A stretch of DNA of 64,000 nt, taken from assembly GCA_035531955.1 (NCBI GenBank), contig DATKRZ010000023.1, positions 8,399-72,398 on the forward strand, read 5' to 3'. Source of the stretch: Bog-756 sp035531955. GTDB taxonomy: Bacteria; Actinomycetota; Acidimicrobiia; Acidimicrobiales; RAAP-2. Positions 42,460 through 50,610 of this stretch are shown piece after piece. Position numbers and translations under genes: made by a program. Numbering within the stretch: the stretch's first letter is position 1; every line of letters begins with the position of its first letter. Under the pieces are notes generated by a model that was not told where the DNA came from, did no database searches, and saw only the letters and a program-made list of their open reading frames with translations.

Positions 42460-42972
42460 ATGGCACAGCTTCCGGTCAAGGATGACGAGCGGCTCACCAC
42501 GGTCGGGCTGCTGTTCGAATCGGCCTCCGGACTGCGTCGTTTGTTCCAGACCCGGCTCGAGGCCGAGAGGTCGCTGTCCAACCAGTCGTTCGAGGTCCTG
42601 ATCCGCCTGGCCCGGTCCCCCGGCTCAGAGCTGCGGATGAGCGAGCTGGCGGCCCAGGCCTCCCTCACCCCGAGCGGGCTGACCCGCTCGGTGGACCGCC
42701 TTCAGGAACAGGGCCTGGTGGCCAGACGGGTCTGCCCCGACGACCGACGGGGTGCGTTCGCCGTGCTGACCACAGACGGCCGGGCTCTGATGGACAAGGC
42801 CATACCGGCCCACGTCGCCCACGTCGATGAGGTGCTGCGGGGCCTGTACACCGCCGACGAGGAGGAGATGCTGTCCCTCCTCCTGCGCAAACTCCGTGAC
42901 CATCTCTTCGCCGCCGATGCCGAGTGGGGTCTCACCGCGGAGGACGCCGACATCTGCCCGGGGGCCGAATAG
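42460..42972 (+). CDS. MarR-family transcriptional regulator
   Basis: A 170-residue winged-helix regulator. Dimerisation helices flank the DNA-binding part, MSELAAQASLTPSGLTRSVDRL (helix-turn-helix) and VCPDDRRGAFAVLT (wing with the typical DxR). ATG 42460 is preferred; a longer in-frame extension overlaps yceI. It probably represses yceI and itself through the shared palindrome, with release by a small molecule; the ligand is unknown. It ends 40 bases from the convergent protease gene. Confidence 0.93.
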   Translation: MAQLPVKDDERLTTVGLLFESASGLRRLFQTRLEAERSLSNQSFEVLIRLARSPGSELRMSELAAQASLTPSGLTRSVDRLQEQGLVARRVCPDDRRGAFAVLTTDGRALMDKAIPAHVAHVDEVLRGLYTADEEEMLSLLLRKLRDHLFAADAEWGLTAEDADICPGAE

Positions 42973-43012
42973 CAGGCCGACTGGGGCGGGCGGCCCAATT
43001 CCCGGGACCGAG

Positions 43013-44260
43013 TCAGTCGAGCGCCCAAGCGGCCGCCCGGACCCGGGTGTCGTCGAGGTTGCCCTCGATGGGCCCGCCTGCCGGTGCCCCCGCCATCGGG
43101 TCGATCCACAGCCACCGGGTGAGCGGAGCCGACCGGCCCGTCCCAGGGGGCCACTGTGCCCCGGCGCCCACGGCCCGCGCCATGGCGTCCAAGGCGGAGG
43201 CGATGCCGGGGGGATACCGCACCACGCTCGCGGCCCGCTGGTCCGCTGAGAACTCACGACCCCATCCGACGAGCGAGTGCACCCGATCCGAGGCCTTCTG
43301 GCGTCCCAAAAAGGGCGCCAGAAGAGCGGCGGCAGCCACGGCGACGCCGGCCACCAGGGTGTCATAGCGCTTGATGTGCACCAGCTCGTGGGCCAACACC
43401 CCTTCCAGCTCCACGAGGGAGAGGGACTCCTCGAGCCCCGATGTCACCACCAGGGACGCCGTGCGCGGGTCCCGACCGACCGCCATGGCGTTGGGCACCG
43501 GGCTGGCGACCATCCAGACGGCCGGGCGCGGAAGACCCATGGTGGCGCACAGGCCGTCTACGAGGTTGTGGAGGCGCGGGTGCTCCCACTCGTCGCTCGG
43601 GGCAGCTCCCACCGATCGGAGGACGGCACGCGGCGCCCGCCGCCACAGCCACACGAAACCCCCCAGGGCGGCAACCACGAACACGGCCGCACCGACCACC
43701 GCCAGGCCGACGATAGCCAACACCGTGCCCACGACAGCCCCGGTGATCACACCCGGCGCGAGACAGATGGTCACAGCCCGCCGCCGGTTGGCGCGGGCCG
43801 CCTCCTCCTCGTTCCGCTCACCGCTGCGGTCGGCGGTCGCCGGCCCCACTCCGGCCGAGCGCGGTGGGTCGGTGGTGAGGTCGGCACCATCCTCTGAGGC
43901 CGGGCTCCTCTTGGGGCCACCGTCACCGGGCCGCCCCCGACCTGCGGGTCGGCTCCCACCCGACCGGGCCCCCGACCGGCCGCCCCCGGCTCTCGGGTTG
44001 CCGGAGGACCCACCCCGGCCCCGGTTGTTGCCGTTGCGGTTGTTGCCGTTGCGGTTGTTGCCGTTGCCGTTGTTGCCGTTGCCGTTGTTGCCGTTGCGCT
44101 TGTTTCCGCCCTCCGCCTTGCCGGCCTCCGCCTTGCCGGCGGCCCGGTTGCCCTGGCCATTCGCCGGCCCACCGGCGCGGCCCGCGGCCCGGGACCGAGC
44201 GCTGGTGTCGGAGCCGCGTGCCGACCGGCCCGGATCGGAGTCTTCTGGAGCGTCACCCAT
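43013..44260 (-). CDS. M48-family membrane metalloprotease with low-complexity N-terminus
   Basis: A 415-residue zinc protease of the HtpX/Ste24 type. The first 160 residues are disordered, rich in Gly, Arg, Asn and Pro, with five NGNNR/NGNNG units. Two membrane segments follow (about 165-205). The active site is HELVH in VLAHELVHIKRYDT, with the third ligand in GREFSADQRAA; a further hydrophobic stretch lies just after HELVH. The domain may degrade membrane proteins. It is the last gene of the long minus-strand series, 22 bases after the pimA-like gene. The first 160 residues are unlike normal M48 proteins. Confidence 0.88.
   Translation of the reverse strand: MGDAPEDSDPGRSARGSDTSARSRAAGRAGGPANGQGNRAAGKAEAGKAEGGNKRNGNNGNGNNGNGNNRNGNNRNGNNRGRGGSSGNPRAGGGRSGARSGGSRPAGRGRPGDGGPKRSPASEDGADLTTDPPRSAGVGPATADRSGERNEEEAARANRRRAVTICLAPGVITGAVVGTVLAIVGLAVVGAAVFVVAALGGFVWLWRRAPRAVLRSVGAAPSDEWEHPRLHNLVDGLCATMGLPRPAVWMVASPVPNAMAVGRDPRTASLVVTSGLEESLSLVELEGVLAHELVHIKRYDTLVAGVAVAAAALLAPFLGRQKASDRVHSLVGWGREFSADQRAASVVRYPPGIASALDAMARAVGAGAQWPPGTGRSAPLTRWLWIDPMAGAPAGGPIEGNLDDTRVRAAAWALD
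44025..44099. repeat. 15-bp coding tandem repeat, five units
   Basis: Five 15-bp units ttgttgccgttgc(g/c)(g/c) encode NGNN(R/G) pentapeptides in the M48 protease N-terminus. The unit preserves the frame. Confidence 0.9.
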
Positions 44261-44282
44261 GGTCGCGGCAGTCTACGGCCGC

Positions 44283-45512
44283 TCAGCCCTGTGGCCCGAC
44301 CACCGCGGAACGGTAGATGCCCTCGTACCACTCGGCCAGCCGGCCCATCGACCAGTGGGCGGCCCAACCCTCTGCGGCGTCCAGCCACCTCCGGCGGGAT
44401 CCGTCGCCGCTGGAACCGTCCTCCCCCTCCACCCCGGCCGCCTCGGCCGCGTCGGCCGCGACGGGCCCGGCCCCGCTGAGCACGGCCGACAGGGCGCCGC
44501 CCAGGGCCCGACCGTCTCCCGGCGGCACGAGGAGGGCGTGCCCATCGGCCGCTTCCCGGTAGCCGTCGATGTCACTGGCCACCACCACGGCGCGGGCCGC
44601 CATGGCCTCGAGCAGCACCATCCCGAAGGACTCTCCGCCGAGGGAAGGCGCACACACCAGGTCGGCGGCCACCAACCGGCGGGCCTTCTCCTGGTCGGAA
44701 ATCACCCCCAGCCAGTGGATGTCGGAAGATCCGGGGTAGGAGCGTCGCAGGGTCCCGGTCTGGGGCCCCTCCCCGGCGACCCAAAGCACCGGTTGGGCGA
44801 CCCCCCCCGGCGCACCATCCCTCACCGTCGTCGTCGTGGCCAGGGCATCGAAGGCCTCGAGCAGGACGCCGAGACCCTTGCGCCCTTCGTGGCGGCCGAC
44901 GAACAAGACCGTGGGCCGCTCCTTCGGCCAGGGTTCGACCGACCGGTACGCATCGACCTCGACCCCGTTGAACCCGATCTTGTACGTTCCACCGAGGGCA
45001 GCCACAGCGGTCGACTCGGCGGCGGCCGACACGGCGCAGCGGACTGCGAACCGACGGGCCAGCCGCGTGGTCAGCGGACGCAGGGCCGTATAGAACGGGC
45101 TCCCGCCGCTGCGGTGGAAGGTCGCCACCATGGGCGGGAGGCCCCGCGCCCCGAGCAGTCCGTAGGGGAGGCCGGGGGTGAATGGCTCGTGCACATGGAT
45201 CAAATCGAACCCGCCGGATCGGAGAATTCGCAGGGCGGAGCGGGCGGCGCTGACCGAGAGCGAGATGGGGGCGACGGAGCCGTTGCCCCGGACCGGGACC
45301 GAGCGGCCGGTGGCCACCACCTCGACACCAGGGGGGAGCCGGGCCCCGTCATCGACCGGCGCCATTACCGTTGTCCGGTGGCCCCGCGCCTCGAGGGCAC
45401 GGGCCAGGCCCAGCACCTGACCCTGGACCCCGCCCGGCCGCGACAGGCTGTACGGGCAGACCAGGGCAATCCGCCACGATAGTGACGGCGAGGGAGCGGC
45501 TCTCTCCTCCAA
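44283..45512 (-). CDS. pimA: Phosphatidylinositol mannosyltransferase-like glycosyltransferase (GT4)
   Basis: A 409-residue GT-B enzyme that should transfer mannose from GDP-mannose to phosphatidylinositol, the first step of PIM synthesis. LVCPYSLSRPGGVQGQV, HVHEP, GRHEGRKGL and the EX7E motif in GGESFGMVLLEA match PimA. Genomic context (pgsA, acyltransferase, pimA) supports it. The only in-frame start near the expected N-terminus is TTG at 45512, four bases after the GGDEF stop, so reinitiation is likely. An insertion of about 30 residues of low complexity (DAAEAAGVEGEDGSSGDGSR) lies near the C-terminus. Confidence 0.85.
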   Translation of the reverse strand: MEERAAPSPSLSWRIALVCPYSLSRPGGVQGQVLGLARALEARGHRTTVMAPVDDGARLPPGVEVVATGRSVPVRGNGSVAPISLSVSAARSALRILRSGGFDLIHVHEPFTPGLPYGLLGARGLPPMVATFHRSGGSPFYTALRPLTTRLARRFAVRCAVSAAAESTAVAALGGTYKIGFNGVEVDAYRSVEPWPKERPTVLFVGRHEGRKGLGVLLEAFDALATTTTVRDGAPGGVAQPVLWVAGEGPQTGTLRRSYPGSSDIHWLGVISDQEKARRLVAADLVCAPSLGGESFGMVLLEAMAARAVVVASDIDGYREAADGHALLVPPGDGRALGGALSAVLSGAGPVAADAAEAAGVEGEDGSSGDGSRRRWLDAAEGWAAHWSMGRLAEWYEGIYRSAVVGPQG

Positions 45513-45516
45513 GCGC

Positions 45517-47385
45517 TCAGTCCGCCGCGGACCGGCGTTCCCGGCGCCGGCTCCACTTGACGCCGTACATGGCGTCGTCCGCCCTGCTCAACAGTCGTGA
45601 CGGGTCGGTATCGGCGTTGTCGGCGAAGACCCCTCCGACCGAGGCCAGGGCGGTCAGGGTACGGCCGTCGATCCGATAGGGACGCGCCAGCGCCGACGAG
45701 ATGCGATCGGCGATGAGGAGCATCTCCTCCTCCCCGCTCTCGATGTCGCAGACCACCACGAACTCGTCCCCACCCAGGCGGGCCACCGTGTCGGAAGGGC
45801 GCACGACGGCCGAGAGCCGACGGGCCACTGCGATGAGCATGTCATCGCCCACGTCGTGCCCGAGCGCGTCGTTGATCTCCTTGAACTCATCGAGGTCGAG
45901 CAGGAACACCGCCACGCCCCGAATGTCCCCGGGCTCGGCCGGGGCAAGGTCATCCGGTGACTGCCTGGACAACCGGTCGATGGCCTCTTGGAGGCGCTCG
46001 GCGAGCAGCGTCCGGTTGGCCAGCCCGGTGAGCGGATCGTGGAGGGCGAGCTCGGCCAGTCGCTCCTCGTTCAACTTCTGTTCGGTGACGTCGTGCATGG
46101 CCACCACCGCACCCAGCATCCAACCCTCATCGTCGACCAGCGCCTGCCCGTTGACGCTGACCTTCCGGCGGTCGCCGCTGGCCGACTCGAGGATGATCTG
46201 GACGTCACGCAGCTGTTCGCCGGACATGGCCCGGATCAACGGGTTCTCCCGCTGGGGCATGGGCGATCCGTCCGGGCGGCGGAGTCCCTGGTCGGTCGGG
46301 ATCCGGCCGATCGGATCAGCGCCCTCCAACAGCCCGTGGAGCCGCCGGGCCGATGGGTTGAACACCGTGATGCGCCCTTCGGCGTCGCAGGCGACGATGC
46401 CCTCCTCCAGGGTGTCGAGCAGCACCTGGAGGAACTGCCCTTGCCGGTGGAGCTCGGAGGCGGAGTGCCGGGCCGCGGTGATGTCGGTGAAGGACGCCAC
46501 CGCACCGGTGACCGCTCCCCCGGCGGCGACCATCGGCTGGGCGTTGACCCGCATCCACATCGACGGCCTTCCGGCCCGGCGCAGCCCGAGCACGACGCCC
46601 ACCGACCTCCGTCCACCACGGAGGCTCACGGCGAGGGGGTGGTCGCCGGGGTCGACGGGATCGCCGCCGGCGTCGACGAGCTCGAGGTCGCCCGACCGCC
46701 CCTTGCTCAGGAGGTCCACGAGCCGCTTGCCGATCAATCGGACCCGAGGGGCCTCGAACATCACCTCGAAGGCTTCGTTGACCCGGAGGACGACGCCCTC
46801 CGCATCCACCATCATCACCCCGTCGGCCAGCGATTCGATGATGGCCGACTGTCGCCGGTCCCCGTCCCGGATGCGCTGCTCGAGACGTTTGCGCTCGGTG
46901 ATGTCCCGAATGTTGACCACGATCCCGCCGATGGGGTCATCGAGATGGTTGGCAGCCACCGCGTCGACGTCGATCGGCGTCCCATCGGCTCGAAGGGTGC
47001 GCATCTCGAGCGACACCGACAGTCGCCGATGCGCCACCAGGTCGCTGAAGAGCGCACGCACCGGCTCGACACTGAGCGTGTCGAACAGCGAGAAGGCATC
47101 GCGCCCGATGGCGTTGGTGACGTCGTATCCGAACAACCGCTCCGCTGACGCGCTGACGAACTTGAACCGGCCTTCGGCGCTGATCACGACGACCACGTCG
47201 AACTCGTGCTCGGCCAACGAGTGGAACCTCGGCTCGCGCGCCGTCGGAACGGCACGGCGACCGGGTGGTCCCGCACCCGGAGGGGTGGCCGACCGGACCC
47301 GGCGCACCGGCCCCGGGAGGCCAGCCGGAGGGACGAACCCCTCGAGCGCCTCTGTGGGGAGCGGCCGGCTCTCGAATTTCGTCAT
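45517..47385 (-). CDS. Triple-PAS diguanylate cyclase
   Basis: A 622-residue cytoplasmic sensor enzyme that makes cyclic di-GMP. Three PAS-type domains (about 55-170, 185-310, 322-440) are linked by ITERKRLEQRI, ITAARHSASEL and VTEQKLNEERL. The catalytic GGDEF motif is intact (538-542), and the inhibitory I-site RxxD is present exactly five residues before it (RPSD, 529-532), so product feedback is expected. There is no EAL domain and no membrane segment. ATG 47385 overlaps the stop of the acyltransferase gene (ATGA), so its expression is tied to PIM biosynthesis. The ligand of the PAS domains is not evident. Confidence 0.93.
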   Translation of the reverse strand: MTKFESRPLPTEALEGFVPPAGLPGPVRRVRSATPPGAGPPGRRAVPTAREPRFHSLAEHEFDVVVVISAEGRFKFVSASAERLFGYDVTNAIGRDAFSLFDTLSVEPVRALFSDLVAHRRLSVSLEMRTLRADGTPIDVDAVAANHLDDPIGGIVVNIRDITERKRLEQRIRDGDRRQSAIIESLADGVMMVDAEGVVLRVNEAFEVMFEAPRVRLIGKRLVDLLSKGRSGDLELVDAGGDPVDPGDHPLAVSLRGGRRSVGVVLGLRRAGRPSMWMRVNAQPMVAAGGAVTGAVASFTDITAARHSASELHRQGQFLQVLLDTLEEGIVACDAEGRITVFNPSARRLHGLLEGADPIGRIPTDQGLRRPDGSPMPQRENPLIRAMSGEQLRDVQIILESASGDRRKVSVNGQALVDDEGWMLGAVVAMHDVTEQKLNEERLAELALHDPLTGLANRTLLAERLQEAIDRLSRQSPDDLAPAEPGDIRGVAVFLLDLDEFKEINDALGHDVGDDMLIAVARRLSAVVRPSDTVARLGGDEFVVVCDIESGEEEMLLIADRISSALARPYRIDGRTLTALASVGGVFADNADTDPSRLLSRADDAMYGVKWSRRRERRSAAD

Positions 47386-48293
47386 GGCCCGTCCTCGGGC
47401 CGGTCAACCGGCCGGTCCGCCGGCCACAGCGGTTGGAAGAGGTGCCACTGCTCGGGAGCCTGGAGGATCATCGCCTCGAACCGGGAGGCGATCTCCTGGG
47501 TCAGCCGGTTCACGTCGGATCGGAGGGGACCGCTCCGGGTCGTGTCCAGGGGGGGGTCGATCACGGCCCGGTGGTCCGCGCCCGGGCCGCTGTAGACGAC
47601 GGCGGTGAGCAGCATTGCGCCGGTTCGCAGCGCCAGCGTGGCCGGGCCCGCCGGCATGGTCGTCTTCTCCCCGAAGAAATCGACTTCGACGCCGTTGCCG
47701 ACCAGGTCTCGGTCGCTCAGCAGGCCGACCAGGCCGCCCCGCTTCAGGGTCGAGATGATCGAGCTCCCCGAGGAGGGCCCGAGGGGCACGATGGTCAGAC
47801 CCATTCCGGCCCGTTGCTCCACCATGAACTCGAACAACTCGGGAGGCTCGATCCGTTCGGCCACCGCGGTCATCGGCATGTCCTGGGTGGCCAGAAATGC
47901 TCCCCCGAACTCCCAGCTCCCCACGTGCGGCAGTGCCATGATGACCCCTTTGCCGGCTGCCATCCCCTCCACCAGATGGTCGAAGCCCTGAATGAGCGTC
48001 CGCTGCTCCACTTCGATCGGCGACGTGCTCCCGAGTTGCGCGCCCTCGACCCAGTAGCGAGCGTAGGCCCGAAATGACCGCCGTGCCCAGTGCTGGAGGA
48101 TCTCCTCGTCCCCGGAACCGGCGTCGAGGACCCGGCGCAGGTTTTTCATCACCATCTCGCGGTGGCCGTGGCGGACCTTGAACAGGACATCGCCGACCAG
48201 ATTGGCCATGCCCAGGGCGAGCGGTTCGGGGACCGCGGCCAGGCACTGGTTGAGGGTGGTGTACGTCCGGAAGACGACCTGGTCCTTGTTCAC
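47382..48293 (-). CDS. patA: PIM acyltransferase-like protein (LpxL/HtrB family)
   Basis: A 303-residue lysophospholipid acyltransferase-type enzyme. The HX4E motif is in ALPHVGSWEF, and the second conserved region is LKRGGLVGLLSDRDL with the FFGEKTTMPAGPATLALRTGA block. In mycobacteria the gene in this place (PatA) acylates the mannose of PIM1/PIM2. The GTG start at 48293 lies 33 bases after the pgsA-like gene and is preceded by AGGGACC. The assignment rests on family plus position. Confidence 0.85.
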   Translation of the reverse strand: MNKDQVVFRTYTTLNQCLAAVPEPLALGMANLVGDVLFKVRHGHREMVMKNLRRVLDAGSGDEEILQHWARRSFRAYARYWVEGAQLGSTSPIEVEQRTLIQGFDHLVEGMAAGKGVIMALPHVGSWEFGGAFLATQDMPMTAVAERIEPPELFEFMVEQRAGMGLTIVPLGPSSGSSIISTLKRGGLVGLLSDRDLVGNGVEVDFFGEKTTMPAGPATLALRTGAMLLTAVVYSGPGADHRAVIDPPLDTTRSGPLRSDVNRLTQEIASRFEAMILQAPEQWHLFQPLWPADRPVDRPEDGP

Positions 48294-48326
48294 GGTCCCT
48301 GCGGGTCGAGTCGGTGCCCGGACAGA

Positions 48327-49103
48327 TCAGGGGTGCCGGCGGCCGGCCCGCTGCCGGATGCCCTGGCGGGCATGGCGGGCACGCCAGGTCCGGCCGGACC
48401 TGCTGGCCAGCTCCCCCTGCCGACGGGCCCGCCACCGCGACGGTGAGGCGGACGGGTTGCGGCCACGGGCCCGGGCGGCGACGCGTGTGCGCCGGTGCCT
48501 CAGCGGGCCGTCGACGAGCACGGGGGCCTCGGCCAGACGCCACACCTTCACGAATCTGCCGACGGCGGTGGCCGTGGTGAGCGCCAGCATGACCCAGAGG
48601 ACGGGAACCAGGAAGGCGGTGGAGATGAACGCGATCCCGAGAAGGATCATCCGCTCCGCCCGTTCCATAAGGCCGCCTTTGGCCGTGATGCCCAGGGACT
48701 CGGCCTTGGCCCGCTGGTAGGACACCAGCGAGGTGGCTCCGAGGATGGCGAAGGGCAGCAGGACCAGGTGGCCAGGATGGGCCCCCACCAGGTACCAGGC
48801 CACACCACCGAGGATGAGCCCGTCAGCCACCCGGTCGGTCACCGAGTCGAAGAAGGCACCCCGCACCGAGGAGGTCCCCGACGCCTTGGCCACCGGCCCG
48901 TCCAAAAGGTCATGGAGGCCGGTCAGGATCAGCAGACCGATGGCCAGCGTGAAGTGCCCGGTGGCCACGGCCACGGCCGTGGCGGTGGCGGAGATCAACC
49001 CGGTGGCGGTCAGCATGTCGGCGGTGACGCCGAACCGCTGCAGCTTGCGGCCTACGGGACCGGTAGTCCGGTCGACCCCGTCGCGCCATCGCCCGTCAAA
49101 CAT
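48327..49103 (-). CDS. pgsA: CDP-alcohol phosphatidyltransferase (phosphatidylinositol-phosphate synthase-like)
   Basis: A 258-residue membrane enzyme that joins an inositol phosphate or similar alcohol to CDP-diacylglycerol. The family motif is present as DLLDGPVAKASGT, then RGAFFDSVTDRVAD with the third and fourth Asp; Lys replaces the usual Arg after the Ala. Five or six membrane segments span residues 30-185. About 60 basic residues with many Arg follow. GGAGGG lies six bases before the ATG. In actinobacteria this place in the PIM cluster is held by PI-phosphate synthase. Confidence 0.88.
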   Translation of the reverse strand: MFDGRWRDGVDRTTGPVGRKLQRFGVTADMLTATGLISATATAVAVATGHFTLAIGLLILTGLHDLLDGPVAKASGTSSVRGAFFDSVTDRVADGLILGGVAWYLVGAHPGHLVLLPFAILGATSLVSYQRAKAESLGITAKGGLMERAERMILLGIAFISTAFLVPVLWVMLALTTATAVGRFVKVWRLAEAPVLVDGPLRHRRTRVAARARGRNPSASPSRWRARRQGELASRSGRTWRARHARQGIRQRAGRRHP

Positions 49104-49458
49104 CGAATCCCTCCAGAACGGTCACCAAACCCTACCAGCTGCTAGCTGGAGTTACCGCCACGACGGCCTCCCCGTCCGGCGTCCCACCGGGCCACCCCTG
49201 GCCCCGGGGCCAGTCCGGATGGGCCCGGCAACCACGGGGACCGAGGGATCGACCGGGGCATGAGAACGTCAGTCGGCATCGTTCCGGGGCTGGCCAGCCA
49301 GCGGGTGGCCCGGGCCACAGCAGTTGTCACCCCCGGGCGACAGCAGTGGCGCTCGAGGTGATTGCGAGTGTCCGCGCCGTTGCCCCCGGTGTCGACCGTC
49401 GCCATTCCACACCAACCGGCGCCCGTTCGCCACCGCCACGGGGCACAGACCGGGTCGG
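49104..49458. other. Spacer upstream of pgsA with small palindrome
   Basis: 355 bases. The palindrome CCAGCTGCTAGCTGG (49135-49149) forms a six-bp stem. On the minus strand TAGGGT directly follows it and could be the -10 of a promoter for the pgsA-PIM genes; the -35 is poor. No gene is recognised in the remainder. Confidence 0.4.
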
Positions 49459-49911
49459 TTACAGGGCCAACGGCTTGATGGGGGCCATGACCAGGCTCGG
49501 ATCGTGCTTCCAGTCCACTCCGGGGACGTCGATGTAGAGCTCGACCTCGTTGCCGTCGGGGTCGAGGATGTACAGGCTGTGGGTCACGGTGTGGTCGCTG
49601 GCGCCGACGACGGGCACGCCGGCCTCCTTCAGACGGGCCACCGCCTCGCGCAACTCGTCGTCGCTGTCCCCGACTCGCAGCCCGAAGTGGTAGAGGCCGA
49701 TCCGCCTGCCCGCCGGGGGTGGGGAGGCCCCCTCCCCCACCTCGATCAACAGCAGTTCGTGATGGGTCCGCCCCGACGAGAACGCGGCCACCGGCATCCC
49801 GGGCGCTTCGGTGAACACCGGCTCCCACCCGAGCACGTCCCGGTAGAAGGCGGCTGACCGCTCCACGTTGCGCACATACAGCACCAGGTGCCCGAGCTCT
49901 TTGACCTGCAC
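49459..49911 (-). CDS. VOC-superfamily protein (glyoxalase/extradiol-dioxygenase fold)
   Basis: A 150-residue metal-binding protein with two betaalphabetabetabeta units. The metal-ligand positions are filled: H in LGHLVLYVRN, E in HHELLLIEVG, H in LYHFGLRVGD, and E in NEVELYIDV. The SLYILDPDGNEVELY end is typical of catechol-dioxygenase-like and methylmalonyl-epimerase-like members. The GTG at 49911 has GGGAG seven bases upstream; earlier in-frame starts add a low-complexity leader. It is inserted between HIT and pgsA, where actinobacterial relatives usually have none. The reaction is unknown. Confidence 0.85.
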   Translation of the reverse strand: MQVKELGHLVLYVRNVERSAAFYRDVLGWEPVFTEAPGMPVAAFSSGRTHHELLLIEVGEGASPPPAGRRIGLYHFGLRVGDSDDELREAVARLKEAGVPVVGASDHTVTHSLYILDPDGNEVELYIDVPGVDWKHDPSLVMAPIKPLAL

Positions 49912-50070
49912 GACCGCTCCCGTCTCCTCGCATGCTCTCGACTCGTCGGTCCCGCCTCCGTCGCCTCGCCGGTCCCGACTCCGTCGCCCTCTCACCTACT
50001 CGGTGGGCAACACCGGGCCGGGCACTTCGATTCCGGCCGGCCCAGGAGCTGAGGGCGCCGAGCGTCGCCC

Positions 50071-50610
50071 TCAGCCCGGCCACACCGCGTGGATGCGCTT
50101 CCAGCTGGCGGCCAGGGTCTCGGGGAGCACCCTGGTCCCGGCCACCGAGGTCATGAAATTGGTGTCTCCCAGCCATCGGGGGACGGCGTGCAGGTGGAGG
50201 TGGCGGGGGATGCCGGCACCGGCTGCCCGCCCGAGGTTCGCCCCGACGTTCATCCCGTCCGGTCCGAATGCCGCCTCGAGGGCCGCCACCCCCTGTCGGA
50301 GCGCCGACCACATCTCCGAGGCCTCCCCGTCGGTGAGGTCGGCCAGAGACCCGACGTGGCGCAGGGGGAGGACCATGAGATGCCCGCTGGCGTACGGGTA
50401 GGCGTTCAGCACCGCGTAGGTGTGCGACCCGGTCCACAGGACACCGTTCTCCGCCGAGGGAGGACCGCTGTCGGCGATGCGGCAGAAGACGCAGTGGGCG
50501 GGATCATCGAGACGATGGGAGTCGACGCCGCCGGGGACGGCGGGTTCCACCGAGGCGGCCGAGGCCACGTAGTCTCCCCGCCACCCGGCCCACAGGTGCT
50601 CGAGGCTCAC
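50071..50610 (-). CDS. HIT-family nucleotide hydrolase/phosphorylase
   Basis: A 179-residue histidine-triad protein. GTG 50610 overlaps the thrS stop (GTGA), which fixes the start (MSLEHLWAGWRGDYV). A CVFC pair near residue 42, YAVLNAYPYASGHLMVLP and the HIT motif HLHLHAVPRW with nucleotide-binding His are present. The partner in mycobacteria, between thrS and pgsA, acts as a diadenosine tetraphosphate phosphorylase, and the same type of activity is likely. A long frame that joins this to an antisense reading of thrS is not real. Confidence 0.92.
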   Translation of the reverse strand: MSLEHLWAGWRGDYVASAASVEPAVPGGVDSHRLDDPAHCVFCRIADSGPPSAENGVLWTGSHTYAVLNAYPYASGHLMVLPLRHVGSLADLTDGEASEMWSALRQGVAALEAAFGPDGMNVGANLGRAAGAGIPRHLHLHAVPRWLGDTNFMTSVAGTRVLPETLAASWKRIHAVWPG

